A DNA stretch of 12,386 nt from CAYJGN01 sp964369635 (GTDB lineage: Bacteria > Bacillota > Clostridia > Oscillospirales > Ruminococcaceae): positions 1 to 12,386 of the forward strand of contig CAYJGN010000054.1 of the NCBI GenBank assembly GCA_964369635.1, read 5' to 3'. Shown one piece after another: positions 6,110 to 12,386 of this stretch (position 1 is the stretch's first letter; each line of letters opens with the position of its first letter). Both the position numbers and the translations under genes were made by a program. The notes beneath the pieces are model-generated. The model ran no database searches. It had not been told where the DNA came from and worked only from the letters and a program-made list of their open reading frames with translations.

Positions 6110-7219
6110 TTAAATTTTCATAAGCTCGAGGCAGACTGCCGCTGCATCTTCCATATCTTTAATGCAGAGCTGTTCATCGGTTGTATGTGCTTTTTGCATT
6201 CCAACCCCTAAATTAACAGCCTCTATCCCCTTTTGATTAAAGATATTAGCATCGCTTCCGCCGCCGCTCATCTTGGTTTTTGCAGCGAGGCCGAGTCTTT
6301 GGGTTGCTTCAAAAACAGTTTTAACAAGCGGATTATCATCTGAGAGATGATAGCCAAGATAGCTTGTTGCAATATCAATCTCGCACTTTGCACCAAATTT
6401 CATGCAAGCGTTTTCAATGCAATCGGTTAGATGTTTTGTATGTGCTATAAGCTTATCGGTATTTCTGCTGCGCACCTCTAACTGAAGCTCGGTTTTCTCC
6501 GAAACGATATTTGTTGGTCCTTCGGATTTAAAGGTACCTATATTGCAGGTCGTCTCTTCATCAATTCGAAGGAGTTTCATGCTCGCAACAGCATTCGCCG
6601 CAACCTCAATTGAGCTTATCCCCTCTTCAGGAGAAACTCCAGCATGCGCCTTTTTGCCTATAACCGTTGCCGTTATCTTATTCTGCCCGGGCGCGCCAGT
6701 TATAATATCATATGGGCCACCTGATGAATCGAGAACTACTGCTCTTTTGCTTTGAAGTCTGCTGTATTCTAAGTTTTTAGAGCCAAACATTCCGCTCTCT
6801 TCGCGCACTGTTATAATAGCTTCAATCGTTCGGTGCGGCATATCTGAAACTGCTTTCATCGCCTCAAAAATAGCTGCAATTCCCGCTTTATCATCGCCAC
6901 CAAGCACTGTTGTCCCATCGCTTCGAACAAATCCATCGTCGCAGACAGTTGCTTTCACTCCGATACTCGGCACGACAGTATCCATATGCGCATTAAATAT
7001 AATAGGCTCTGCGCTTTCATCGCCTTTAAGGGTTGCATAAACATTAAATCCAGTTGTTTTTGCAACTTCTTTAATGTCATCTGTATAAACTTCGCAGCCA
7101 AGGGAGAGAAAATCTTCTTTTAGCCGCATTGCCATATTAATTTCATCGCCTGTTTCACTGTCTATTGCGACATAATCTAAAAATCTTTGAAGCAAATCTT
7201 TATTGTTTATAACTCCCAT
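6110..7219 (-). CDS. M20 family zinc peptidase, PepT-like
   Basis: A 369-residue M20 metallopeptidase of the tripeptidase-T-like subgroup. The di-zinc site is complete: H78 in NAHMDT, bridging D109 in LGGDDKAG, general base E140 with E141 in VREESGMFG, D164 in VVLDSSGG, and H345 in KAHTTDE. The dimerisation/lid domain is inserted at about residues 175-290 (GKKAHAGVSPEEG). The conserved GGGSDANIF is at about 319-327. It is cytoplasmic with no signal peptide. It would release amino acids from short peptides; its pairing with an AbgT transporter raises the alternative of cleaving aminoacyl- or aminobenzoyl-glutamate. The ATG has GGTGAG four nt upstream and lies 12 bp after the abgT stop, so the two form an operon. 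It ends at the shared terminator. Confidence 0.92.
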   Translation of the reverse strand: MGVINNKDLLQRFLDYVAIDSETGDEINMAMRLKEDFLSLGCEVYTDDIKEVAKTTGFNVYATLKGDESAEPIIFNAHMDTVVPSIGVKATVCDDGFVRSDGTTVLGGDDKAGIAAIFEAMKAVSDMPHRTIEAIITVREESGMFGSKNLEYSRLQSKRAVVLDSSGGPYDIITGAPGQNKITATVIGKKAHAGVSPEEGISSIEVAANAVASMKLLRIDEETTCNIGTFKSEGPTNIVSEKTELQLEVRSRNTDKLIAHTKHLTDCIENACMKFGAKCEIDIATSYLGYHLSDDNPLVKTVFEATQRLGLAAKTKMSGGGSDANIFNQKGIEAVNLGVGMQKAHTTDEQLCIKDMEDAAAVCLELMKI

Positions 7220-7231
7220 CTATCTCACCAA

Positions 7232-8797
7232 TTAAACTGCCGGATAGAATAGACCGGTATCTATACCTATCGGGATCCCAGCAAGTAGCCAAACAATCAT
7301 TAGAATTGTCCATGAAACGAGGAAAGCTATGCTATATGGAAGCATTGTTGCAGTCAGTGTTCCAATACCTGCTTTTTTGTCATACTTCTGCGCAACAACA
7401 ACTATAACTGCAAAGTAGCTCATTAGCGGTGTAATAAGGTTAGTTGAGCTGTCGCCAATTCTAAATGCAAGCTGTGCAAGTTCTGGCGAATAACCAAGGA
7501 ACATAAACATCGGCACGAATACAGGTGCCATGATATTCCATTTTGCAGAAGCAGAACCCATAAATAGGTTTATAAATGCTGAGAATAGAACAAAGAGAAC
7601 CATCAGCGGAATAAGTCCTATATTAATCGACTCAAGGAAATTCGCACCATTTATTGCAAGTATTGTTCCAAGCTTTGTATAGTTGAAATACTCGATAAAC
7701 TGCGCTGCCACAAATGCAAGTGCAACATAAGGCCCCATTGAAGCCATTGCTTTTCCAAGCGCTGCGCAAGCGTCTTTTGTTCCTTTTCCAAATGTACCTG
7801 TAGTTTTACCAAAGATAACTGATGGTACATAGAATATAATCGCAATGATTATAACAACGCTTGAGATAAGCGGACTTGCAGGTCTGCCGAGAATTGCGCC
7901 ATCAGCATTTCTCATAAATGAGTTTGCTGGAATTGTTACAGCAACTATAAGTAGCACTATAAATAGAATTGATAATCCCGCACGTTTAATACCTTTTCTC
8001 TCAAGGTCTGTTAGTTCGCGAAGCGAGCTATCCTCATCGGCATTAAGTGTTCCGTCATAGCTTCCAAGCCTTGGCTCAACAAGCTTATCGGTTATAATCG
8101 TACCTATAATTGTTATTAGGAATGTTGAAACCGCCATAAACCAATAGTTACCCATAATGTTGACTACATAATTTGGGTCAACAAGCGCTGTTGCTTCTGT
8201 GGTTATACCCGCAAGTAGTGGGTCGAGCGTTCCAACAAGTAGGTTCGCTGAGAATCCACCGGAAACACCGGCGAATGCAGCTGCAAGACCAGCTATTGGA
8301 TGTCTTCCATATGCTCTAAATACCATTGCACCAAGCGGTATTAAAACAACATATCCAGCATCTGATGCGATATTCGATAAAACACCAAGCAATACAACAA
8401 CAGGTGTTATAAGCTGTTTTGGAGTTATCTGAACGGTTCTTTTTAGTAGGGCTGATAGATAACCGCTCTGCTCCGCAACACCAACACCGAGCATCGCAAC
8501 AAGCACCGTTCCGAGTGGTGCGTATCCTGTGAAGTTTGAAACTGCTGATGTTAGCATCCAGGCAATCCCCTCACCAGATAATAGGTTTACTGTTGAAACA
8601 GTCGTCTCCTGAAGCTCACCACCTGAAACGAGCATACCCGTTGCAGATACCCCAAGTAACGATAGCACCCATGACAAAACCGCAATAAAAGCTGCAAGTA
8701 ATGCAAAAAGCGCAACTGGATGCGGAAGTTTGTTTCCTGCCCGCTCAACAACACCTAAAAAACCTTTCTTTTTTATCGTAGCTTCATTTTTAGCCAT
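7232..8797 (-). CDS. abgT: AbgT family transporter
   Basis: A 521-residue polytopic inner-membrane protein with about a dozen hydrophobic segments, normal for the AbgT family (the E. coli p-aminobenzoyl-glutamate importer is about 508 residues). Diagnostic stretches are GNKLPHPVALFALLAA near the N-terminus, SDAGYVVLIPLGA, GGFSANLLVGTLDPLLAGIT, GSASAKWNIMAPVFVPMF and RIGDSSTNLITPLMSYF. The family includes p-aminobenzoyl-glutamate importers and MtrF-type exporters, so direction is not set by sequence. The downstream PepT-like peptidase favours import of a hydrolysable substrate such as a short peptide or aminoacyl-glutamate. The ATG at 8797-8795 has a strong GGGGAGGAAA SD. A promoter lies about 85 bp upstream. 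The gene symbol is at family level only. Confidence 0.93.
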   Translation of the reverse strand: MAKNEATIKKKGFLGVVERAGNKLPHPVALFALLAAFIAVLSWVLSLLGVSATGMLVSGGELQETTVSTVNLLSGEGIAWMLTSAVSNFTGYAPLGTVLVAMLGVGVAEQSGYLSALLKRTVQITPKQLITPVVVLLGVLSNIASDAGYVVLIPLGAMVFRAYGRHPIAGLAAAFAGVSGGFSANLLVGTLDPLLAGITTEATALVDPNYVVNIMGNYWFMAVSTFLITIIGTIITDKLVEPRLGSYDGTLNADEDSSLRELTDLERKGIKRAGLSILFIVLLIVAVTIPANSFMRNADGAILGRPASPLISSVVIIIAIIFYVPSVIFGKTTGTFGKGTKDACAALGKAMASMGPYVALAFVAAQFIEYFNYTKLGTILAINGANFLESINIGLIPLMVLFVLFSAFINLFMGSASAKWNIMAPVFVPMFMFLGYSPELAQLAFRIGDSSTNLITPLMSYFAVIVVVAQKYDKKAGIGTLTATMLPYSIAFLVSWTILMIVWLLAGIPIGIDTGLFYPAV

Positions 8798-8880
8798 AAA
8801 TATTTCCTCCCCAAAATAAGAATAAATAGACTGCTAATTTAACCATCATGTATAGTGGGAAATTCTCATCTATTTGGATT

Positions 8881-8909
8881 ATTTTACTATATTTTCAGAT
8901 TAATGTAAA
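8881..8909 (-). promoter_or_regulatory. Sigma-A-type promoter for abgT-peptidase operon
   Basis: On the minus strand, TTTACA (8909-8904) and TAAAAT (8886-8881) are separated by 17 nt; each differs from consensus at one position. Predicted transcription start is near 8874, leaving a leader of about 75 nt before the abgT ATG. The leader has inverted 7-mers AAATAGA/TCTATTT (8875-8869 and 8830-8824). No T-box or known riboswitch signature is seen. Confidence 0.7.
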
Positions 8910-8991
8910 TAATTTTTAGCATTTTAGTCGGATTGTATAATTTTTTTGAAAAGTAAAATGTTTTATTTTATGAAAATTATATGTTATTACT

Positions 8992-9025
8992 AAAACAGAA
9001 GCTATGAGTAGTATCATAGCTTCTG
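8992..9025 (-). terminator. Intrinsic terminator after ispF
   Basis: A perfect 12-bp inverted repeat, CAGAAGCTATGA (8996-9007) with TCATAGCTTCTG (9014-9025), around a 6-nt loop lies 17 bp after the ispF stop. In the ispF direction it is followed by TTTTAG, a short T-run. On the plus strand it is followed by CCTTTTTTCT, a better T-run, so it may also stop antisense transcription entering ispF. Confidence 0.75.
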
Positions 9026-9041
9026 CCTTTTTTCTAACTAT

Positions 9042-9551
9042 TTAATCGATTTGTGCATCATGTGAGGCATTATCTGTTTTAATTTTTTCAATAAGAACAA
9101 CGCAATGCGCCGCCATCGCTTTGCCAAGACCGCAGGCATTAACCCCCTCTTCGGTTGTCGCTTTAACGTTTACATCATCATAATCAAGGCAGAGGGTTGT
9201 TGCGATATTCTTTCTCATATTCGGGATATAGTCTTTAAGTTTCGGGCGCTGCGCTATAATCGTCGCATCAATATTGACAATTTTATATCCTTTTATTGAT
9301 ATAAGATGATATGCCTTTTTGAGAAGCACAATGCTATCTGCATTTTTATAGGCTGGGTCGTTATCCGGGAAATGAGCGCCTATATCAGGCAGTGCCGCCG
9401 CACCTAAAAGTGCATCTATCACCGCATGTGTTAGCACATCTGCATCGCTATGCCCCAAAAGCCCCTTTTCAAATAGCACTTCAACGCCACCGAGTATTAA
9501 TTTTCTATCTGGGACAAGTAGGTGCAAATCATATCCATGTCCTATCCTCAT
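9042..9551 (-). CDS. ispF: 2-C-methyl-D-erythritol 2,4-cyclodiphosphate synthase
   Basis: IspF converts CDP-ME 2-phosphate to MEcPP and CMP in the MEP (non-mevalonate) isoprenoid pathway; the active enzyme is a cytoplasmic homotrimer. The 169-residue sequence starts MRIGHGYDLH, with metal ligands D8 and H10, and H42 in the helix after GHSDADV (33-39). IGAHFPD (57-63) and KATTEEG (130-136; T132-T133 and E135) complete the active site. The C-terminus carries a slightly longer polar tail than usual (KTDNASHDAQID). The ATG overlaps the ispD stop as ATGA, with GGAGG just upstream, so translation is coupled to ispD. Confidence 0.97.
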   Translation of the reverse strand: MRIGHGYDLHLLVPDRKLILGGVEVLFEKGLLGHSDADVLTHAVIDALLGAAALPDIGAHFPDNDPAYKNADSIVLLKKAYHLISIKGYKIVNIDATIIAQRPKLKDYIPNMRKNIATTLCLDYDDVNVKATTEEGVNACGLGKAMAAHCVVLIEKIKTDNASHDAQID

Positions 9552-10207
9552 AATTCCTCCATTAATTTTTTCGCCACCACAAGATCTTCCGCCGTGGTCA
9601 CTTTTATATTTTTATAGCTTGTTTTAATGAGTTTCACAGGAATGTTTATTGCCTCAAGCAAAGCATTATCATCGGTATAATCTTCCTTTGCCGCATCAAA
9701 ACCCTTGAAATAAAGCTCTGCTCTCATACATTGCGGGGTCTGGGCGCTAAAAAGATGCTCTCTGTTTGGCGTTTGCTTTATAAATCCATTTTCATCTGAA
9801 ATCTTTATCGTATCTTTAACCGCTACCGCCGCAGTTGCCGCCCCAAACTGCTTTGTTGCCGCTAAAACCTCATTTATCTCATCTGTTGTTATTAGTGGTC
9901 TTGCGCCGTCGTGGATTGCAAATATCTCACTATTTTTTGCAAGTTTCGCACCACAGTTTACCGACTGCTGGCGTGTTGCTCCACCCATAACTACAGTGCA
10001 AGGTTTATTTATCGGATACTTTAAAAGCTCTTGCTCGATAATTTTTATTTTATCGCTTGAGGTAACTATTATTATCTTATCAATATCAGCCTTTGAGAAT
10101 GCTAAAACAGAATGGATAAAAAGCGGTTTGCCGCATAGTGGGGTCAGTATTTTGTCAAAGCCCATCCGGGTTGAACTTCCTGCCGCTACGATAATAGCTG
10201 TTATCAT
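9548..10207 (-). CDS. ispD: 2-C-methyl-D-erythritol 4-phosphate cytidylyltransferase
   Basis: IspD transfers CMP from CTP to methylerythritol phosphate, the third step of the MEP pathway. The 219-residue protein has the nucleotide-binding AAGSSTRMGFDK (8-19), GGATRQQSV (75-83), HDGARPL (99-105), a TPQ motif (157-159) and the C-terminal IKVTTAEDL (201-209), all expected for the family. It is a single-domain cytoplasmic enzyme, not the IspDF fusion of some proteobacteria. The ATG at 10207-10205 has GCGAGGTGAT four nt upstream. Its own promoter is likely just upstream (10225-10252), and ispF follows with a 4-nt overlap, placing two MEP steps under one control. Confidence 0.97.
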   Translation of the reverse strand: MITAIIVAAGSSTRMGFDKILTPLCGKPLFIHSVLAFSKADIDKIIIVTSSDKIKIIEQELLKYPINKPCTVVMGGATRQQSVNCGAKLAKNSEIFAIHDGARPLITTDEINEVLAATKQFGAATAAVAVKDTIKISDENGFIKQTPNREHLFSAQTPQCMRAELYFKGFDAAKEDYTDDNALLEAINIPVKLIKTSYKNIKVTTAEDLVVAKKLMEEL

Positions 10208-10224
10208 AAAATCACCTCGCTATT

Positions 10225-10252
10225 ATTTTAGCACAGTTTCCTAAATTTTAAA
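10225..10252 (-). promoter_or_regulatory. Probable promoter for ispD-ispF
   Basis: On the minus strand TAAAAT (10230-10225) with an upstream TGC (extended -10) is preceded at 16 nt by TTTAAA (10252-10247), a 4-of-6 -35. It sits in the 62-bp gap after the deacetylase-like gene. No terminator hairpin is seen in that gap, so ispD may also receive readthrough from upstream. Confidence 0.5.
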
Positions 10253-10269
10253 ATCACTCTTTTTATTTT

Positions 10270-11031
10270 TTAAAACTCACCATCTGATAAAACACCATCG
10301 CTTCCCACCGAATACCCATCATCTGGTAGAAGAGATGATAGTTTAACCGCCGATTTCGCTTCTGTTTCAAGGATATCGAAAAGCTCATGCAATATATCTT
10401 CTGTAGCTCCATCTATCGGTGGAATTCTAATTATTGAGCCGTTTTTCAAATCATTAGTTGCATCATCTACTCTTGTTTCAATCCCACGAAAATCATCTTC
10501 AAAAAACAAAACATCGCCATTTATCGTTAGATAGGAAAAACTCGATAGCGCCGCTATCATTTCAGTTGTAGCTTTTAAATATGGCGGACGATAATATTCT
10601 TTATATTCCACACCAGATACATCAAACTGCTCTTTTGTTGCGTGAAATCCATCTCGAAACTCTTCTGCTGAAAGCATGCTCTGGTCTTTATATGAAAACC
10701 CCATTATAGCAATTTCATGGCCTTCATCTATTATTTTGAGCAGCATTTCTGGTGACTGCCTCGCCACCTCGCCTGTTGCAAAAAAGGTGGCTGTTGCGCT
10801 GTGTTCCTTCAAAAGCGCTAAAATTTCATCTATATTATTGTGGGCGCCTATAACTTCAATTGTGAGTCCTACTAAATGTTGTTGTGTTTGATAGCTATTT
10901 ATTGCAGACGTTGTTTTAAGGCCTGATGTCGGCAAGACAGTTTGTGGGGATATGAGCATCAACAAAAATGCCACCAAAAATGACAATACAACAAATATCA
11001 TTACTTTAGATTTTACAACAAAAAGTCGCAT
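10270..11031 (-). CDS. Membrane-anchored polysaccharide deacetylase-like protein, probably inactive
   Basis: A 253-residue protein with an N-terminal signal anchor (about 8-27, KSKVMIFVVLSFLVAFLLML) and an extracytoplasmic NodB-fold domain. Family landmarks remain: LLKEHSATATFFATGEVARQ (about 74-93), IIDEGHEI (100-107) and RPPY (148-151). The active-site motifs do not. The usual TFDDGP is TIEVIG (57-62), the H-(S/T)-x-x-H zinc motif after GHEI is lost (AIMGFSYKD), and the final LLHD-type motif is IRIPP. It therefore probably does not deacetylate glycans and may bind cell-wall sugar or act as a scaffold. I chose the ATG at 11031-11029, with AGAGGTGAT four nt upstream, over a GTG three codons earlier. 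The start codon lies inside a perfect inverted repeat. Confidence 0.8.
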   Translation of the reverse strand: MRLFVVKSKVMIFVVLSFLVAFLLMLISPQTVLPTSGLKTTSAINSYQTQQHLVGLTIEVIGAHNNIDEILALLKEHSATATFFATGEVARQSPEMLLKIIDEGHEIAIMGFSYKDQSMLSAEEFRDGFHATKEQFDVSGVEYKEYYRPPYLKATTEMIAALSSFSYLTINGDVLFFEDDFRGIETRVDDATNDLKNGSIIRIPPIDGATEDILHELFDILETEAKSAVKLSSLLPDDGYSVGSDGVLSDGEF

Positions 11032-11066
11032 AAATATCACCTCTCTTGGTAATGTTTATGCGACTT
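11023..11066 (-). terminator. Terminator-like hairpin after atpC that contains the next start codon
   Basis: AAGTCGCATAAA and TTTATGCGACTT form a perfect 12-bp stem (11066-11055 with 11034-11023 on the minus strand) around a 20-nt loop. The 3' arm runs into a T-rich stretch (CTTTTTGTTG), as in an intrinsic terminator for the atp operon. The loop holds AGAGGTGAT, the SD of the deacetylase-like gene, and the ATG of that gene is in the 3' arm. Confidence 0.6.
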
Positions 11067-11084
11067 ATAGCTTTTCTATGAGGT

Positions 11085-11492
11085 CTATTTTGAACCCGAC
11101 CCGATATCAATACGATTAAGCGCCTTACGCACTTTGCCTTGGTAATAGCGAGCTCTTGATTCATCAACTGCTGCGCGCAGCTTTGCTTCGGCTTTTTCCA
11201 TAGCTGTTTTTGCTCTGTCAACATCTATCTCGTGAGCCCATTCGCAGGTATTGCAGACAACAGTTGCATTATTTCCGATAAATTTTATAAATCCACCGTC
11301 AACCGCTGCTGTTTTCTCACTACCATCTTTCTTGCGAAGGAAAAGCTCCCCTGTTCCAACTGCTGAGAGATAGTTTGCATGGTTTGCAAAGAATCCAACA
11401 TCTCCTTCAATGGTACGGATTTTCATAAACTCTATTTCGCCATCAAAGACACTCCGCTCGGGAGTTACCACTTTCAGTTCAAATAAAGCCAT
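11085..11492 (-). CDS. atpC: ATP synthase F1 epsilon subunit
   Basis: The epsilon subunit of the F1 sector, a 135-residue protein beginning MALFELKVVTPERSVFDGEI. The N-terminal beta sandwich (about 1-85) includes the conserved EGDVGFFANHANYLSAVGTGEL (usually EGxxGILPxHxPL). The C-terminal two-helix domain (about 88-135, DVDRAKTAMEKAEAKL...) can inhibit ATP hydrolysis. The ATG at 11492-11490 has GGAGG nine nt upstream, inside the end of atpD, and lies one base after the atpD stop. A longer frame starting 10 codons earlier lacks this support. A C-x-x-C pair (VCNTCEW, C79/C82) in the last beta strand is unusual. It is the last atp gene; a hairpin follows. Confidence 0.95.
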   Translation of the reverse strand: MALFELKVVTPERSVFDGEIEFMKIRTIEGDVGFFANHANYLSAVGTGELFLRKKDGSEKTAAVDGGFIKFIGNNATVVCNTCEWAHEIDVDRAKTAMEKAEAKLRAAVDESRARYYQGKVRKALNRIDIGSGSK

Positions 11493-11493
11493 A

Positions 11494-12386
11494 TTATTTG
11501 CCTCCGTTATGCTTTGCAACAACCTCGTCTATACTGCCGGCAAATAGAAACGCCGACTCGGGGATTTCATCATGCATACCGTCTATAATCTCTCTAAAAC
11601 CGCGTATTGTTTCTTTTAGCGGTACATATTTACCCTCCATACCGGTAAACTGCTCTGCAACAGTGAACGGTTGGGATAGGAACCTCTGAACTTTACGCGC
11701 TCTTGTAACGGTGAGCTTATCTTCATCTGAAAGCTCATCCATACCAAGGATAGCTATAATATCCTGAAGCTCTTTATATCTTTGAAGGATAGCCTGAACT
11801 CTTGTTGCAACGGTATAATGCTCAATTCCAACAATATCTGGAGTTACAATACGTGAAGTTGAATCAAGTGGGTCAACCGCCGGATAGATACCAAGAGACG
11901 CTATATTTCTCGAAAGAACTGTTTTCGCATCAAGATGGGCGAATGTTGTTGCGGGAGCCGGGTCAGTTAGGTCGTCCGCTGGAACGTAAACTGCCTGAAC
12001 AGAGGTAATTGAGCCTTTGTTTGTCGAGGTTATTCTCTCCTGCAAAGTTCCCATCTCTGTTGCGAGTGTTGGCTGATATCCAACCGCTGATGGCATACGT
12101 CCGAGAAGAGCCGAAACCTCACTTCCCGCCTGGGTAAATCTAAAGATATTATCAACGAAGAGCAGAACGTCCTGTCCTCTTTGATCTCTGAAATATTCAG
12201 CCATGGTAAGACCTGATAGCGCAACCCTCATACGAGCTCCTGGCGGCTCATTCATCTGACCGTAAACAAGGGCTGTTTTCTTGATAACTCCTGACTCAGT
12301 CATCTCATTATAGAGATCATTTCCCTCACGAGTTCTCTCTCCAACACCTGTGAATACCGAGATACCACCGTGCTGGTTTGCGATGT
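11494..12386 (-). CDS. atpD: ATP synthase F1 beta subunit, C-terminal part (cut by window edge)
   Basis: About 297 codons of the catalytic beta subunit; the N-terminus and Walker A (P-loop) lie beyond the window. The visible part starts IANQHGGISVFTGVGERTRE, which includes the catalytic glutamate region GERTREGNDLY. It continues with DVLLFVDNIFRFTQAGSEVSALLGRMPSAVGYQPTLATEMG (Walker B aspartate and the DELSEED-preceding core) and DPLDSTSRI. The C-terminal domain contains ILGMDELSDEDKLTV, the local form of the DELSEED loop that touches gamma. The frame is open through to position 12386, so it is interrupted only by the window edge. It is cytoplasmic and membrane-associated through F0, and translationally linked to atpC one base downstream. 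Confidence 0.98.
   Translation of the reverse strand, partial: IANQHGGISVFTGVGERTREGNDLYNEMTESGVIKKTALVYGQMNEPPGARMRVALSGLTMAEYFRDQRGQDVLLFVDNIFRFTQAGSEVSALLGRMPSAVGYQPTLATEMGTLQERITSTNKGSITSVQAVYVPADDLTDPAPATTFAHLDAKTVLSRNIASLGIYPAVDPLDSTSRIVTPDIVGIEHYTVATRVQAILQRYKELQDIIAILGMDELSDEDKLTVTRARKVQRFLSQPFTVAEQFTGMEGKYVPLKETIRGFREIIDGMHDEIPESAFLFAGSIDEVVAKHNGGK

Noticed and set aside
8798..9041. Hidden gene or mobile-element remnant in the abgT-ispF gap
   Set aside because: Only the abgT promoter and leader and the ispF terminator are visible; no frame longer than a few codons with an SD, and no terminal repeats.
11490..11522. N-terminal extension of atpC (start at 11522)
   Set aside because: The extension overlaps atpD and lacks an SD; the internal ATG has GGAGG and gives the normal MALFELKVVTPE start.

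Overview
The window reads as chromosomal core DNA of an anaerobic, endospore-forming Firmicute, most likely class Clostridia. Evidence: yqfC/yqfD and ylbJ are genes of endospore formers; Shine-Dalgarno (SD) sequences are of the GGAGG/AGGTGAT type; intrinsic terminators are common; the base composition is A+T-rich. No rRNA, tRNA, CRISPR array, insertion sequence or phage gene is visible. The exact genus cannot be told from the sequence alone.

Layout. (1) Minus strand, 1-3159: yqfC-yqfD (sporulation), then a consensus-like sigma-A promoter, then phoH-ybeY, an intrinsic terminator and the start of era (cut by the window edge). This is the conserved phoH/ybeY/era ribosome-maturation cluster, without the dgkA, cdd and HD-domain genes often found in it. 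(2) Plus strand, 3232-6038: a tightly packed run of ylbJ, a 71-residue four-cysteine protein, an 18-codon leader-like reading frame, a CorA-type Mg2+ transporter, a 53-residue membrane protein and a 99-residue conserved hypothetical protein. It ends in a bidirectional terminator shared with the opposing unit. (3) Minus strand, 6110-8797: an AbgT-family transporter followed by an M20 (PepT-like) zinc peptidase, driven from a clear promoter; together they look like an import-and-hydrolyse module for short peptides or aminoacyl-glutamate compounds. (4) Minus strand, 9042-12386: atpD (partial)-atpC at the end of the ATP synthase operon, a membrane-anchored NodB-fold protein that has lost its catalytic residues, then ispD-ispF of the MEP isoprenoid pathway with their own promoter, ended by a hairpin at 8996-9025.

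The part most worth a second look is the corA leader (about 4538-4627). A tiny reading frame with a strong SD encodes MDGDPGTRKIINNAGHKY, whose acidic/proline-rich start resembles the Mg2+-sensing MgtL leader of enterobacterial mgtA. Its stop codon lies between two mutually exclusive hairpins, one of which would mask the corA ribosome binding site. This looks like a possible translation-based Mg2+ sensor. A second unusual structure is a perfect 12-bp inverted repeat after atpC that traps the start codon of the deacetylase-like gene and ends in a T-rich run, so it could both end atp transcription and gate the next gene.
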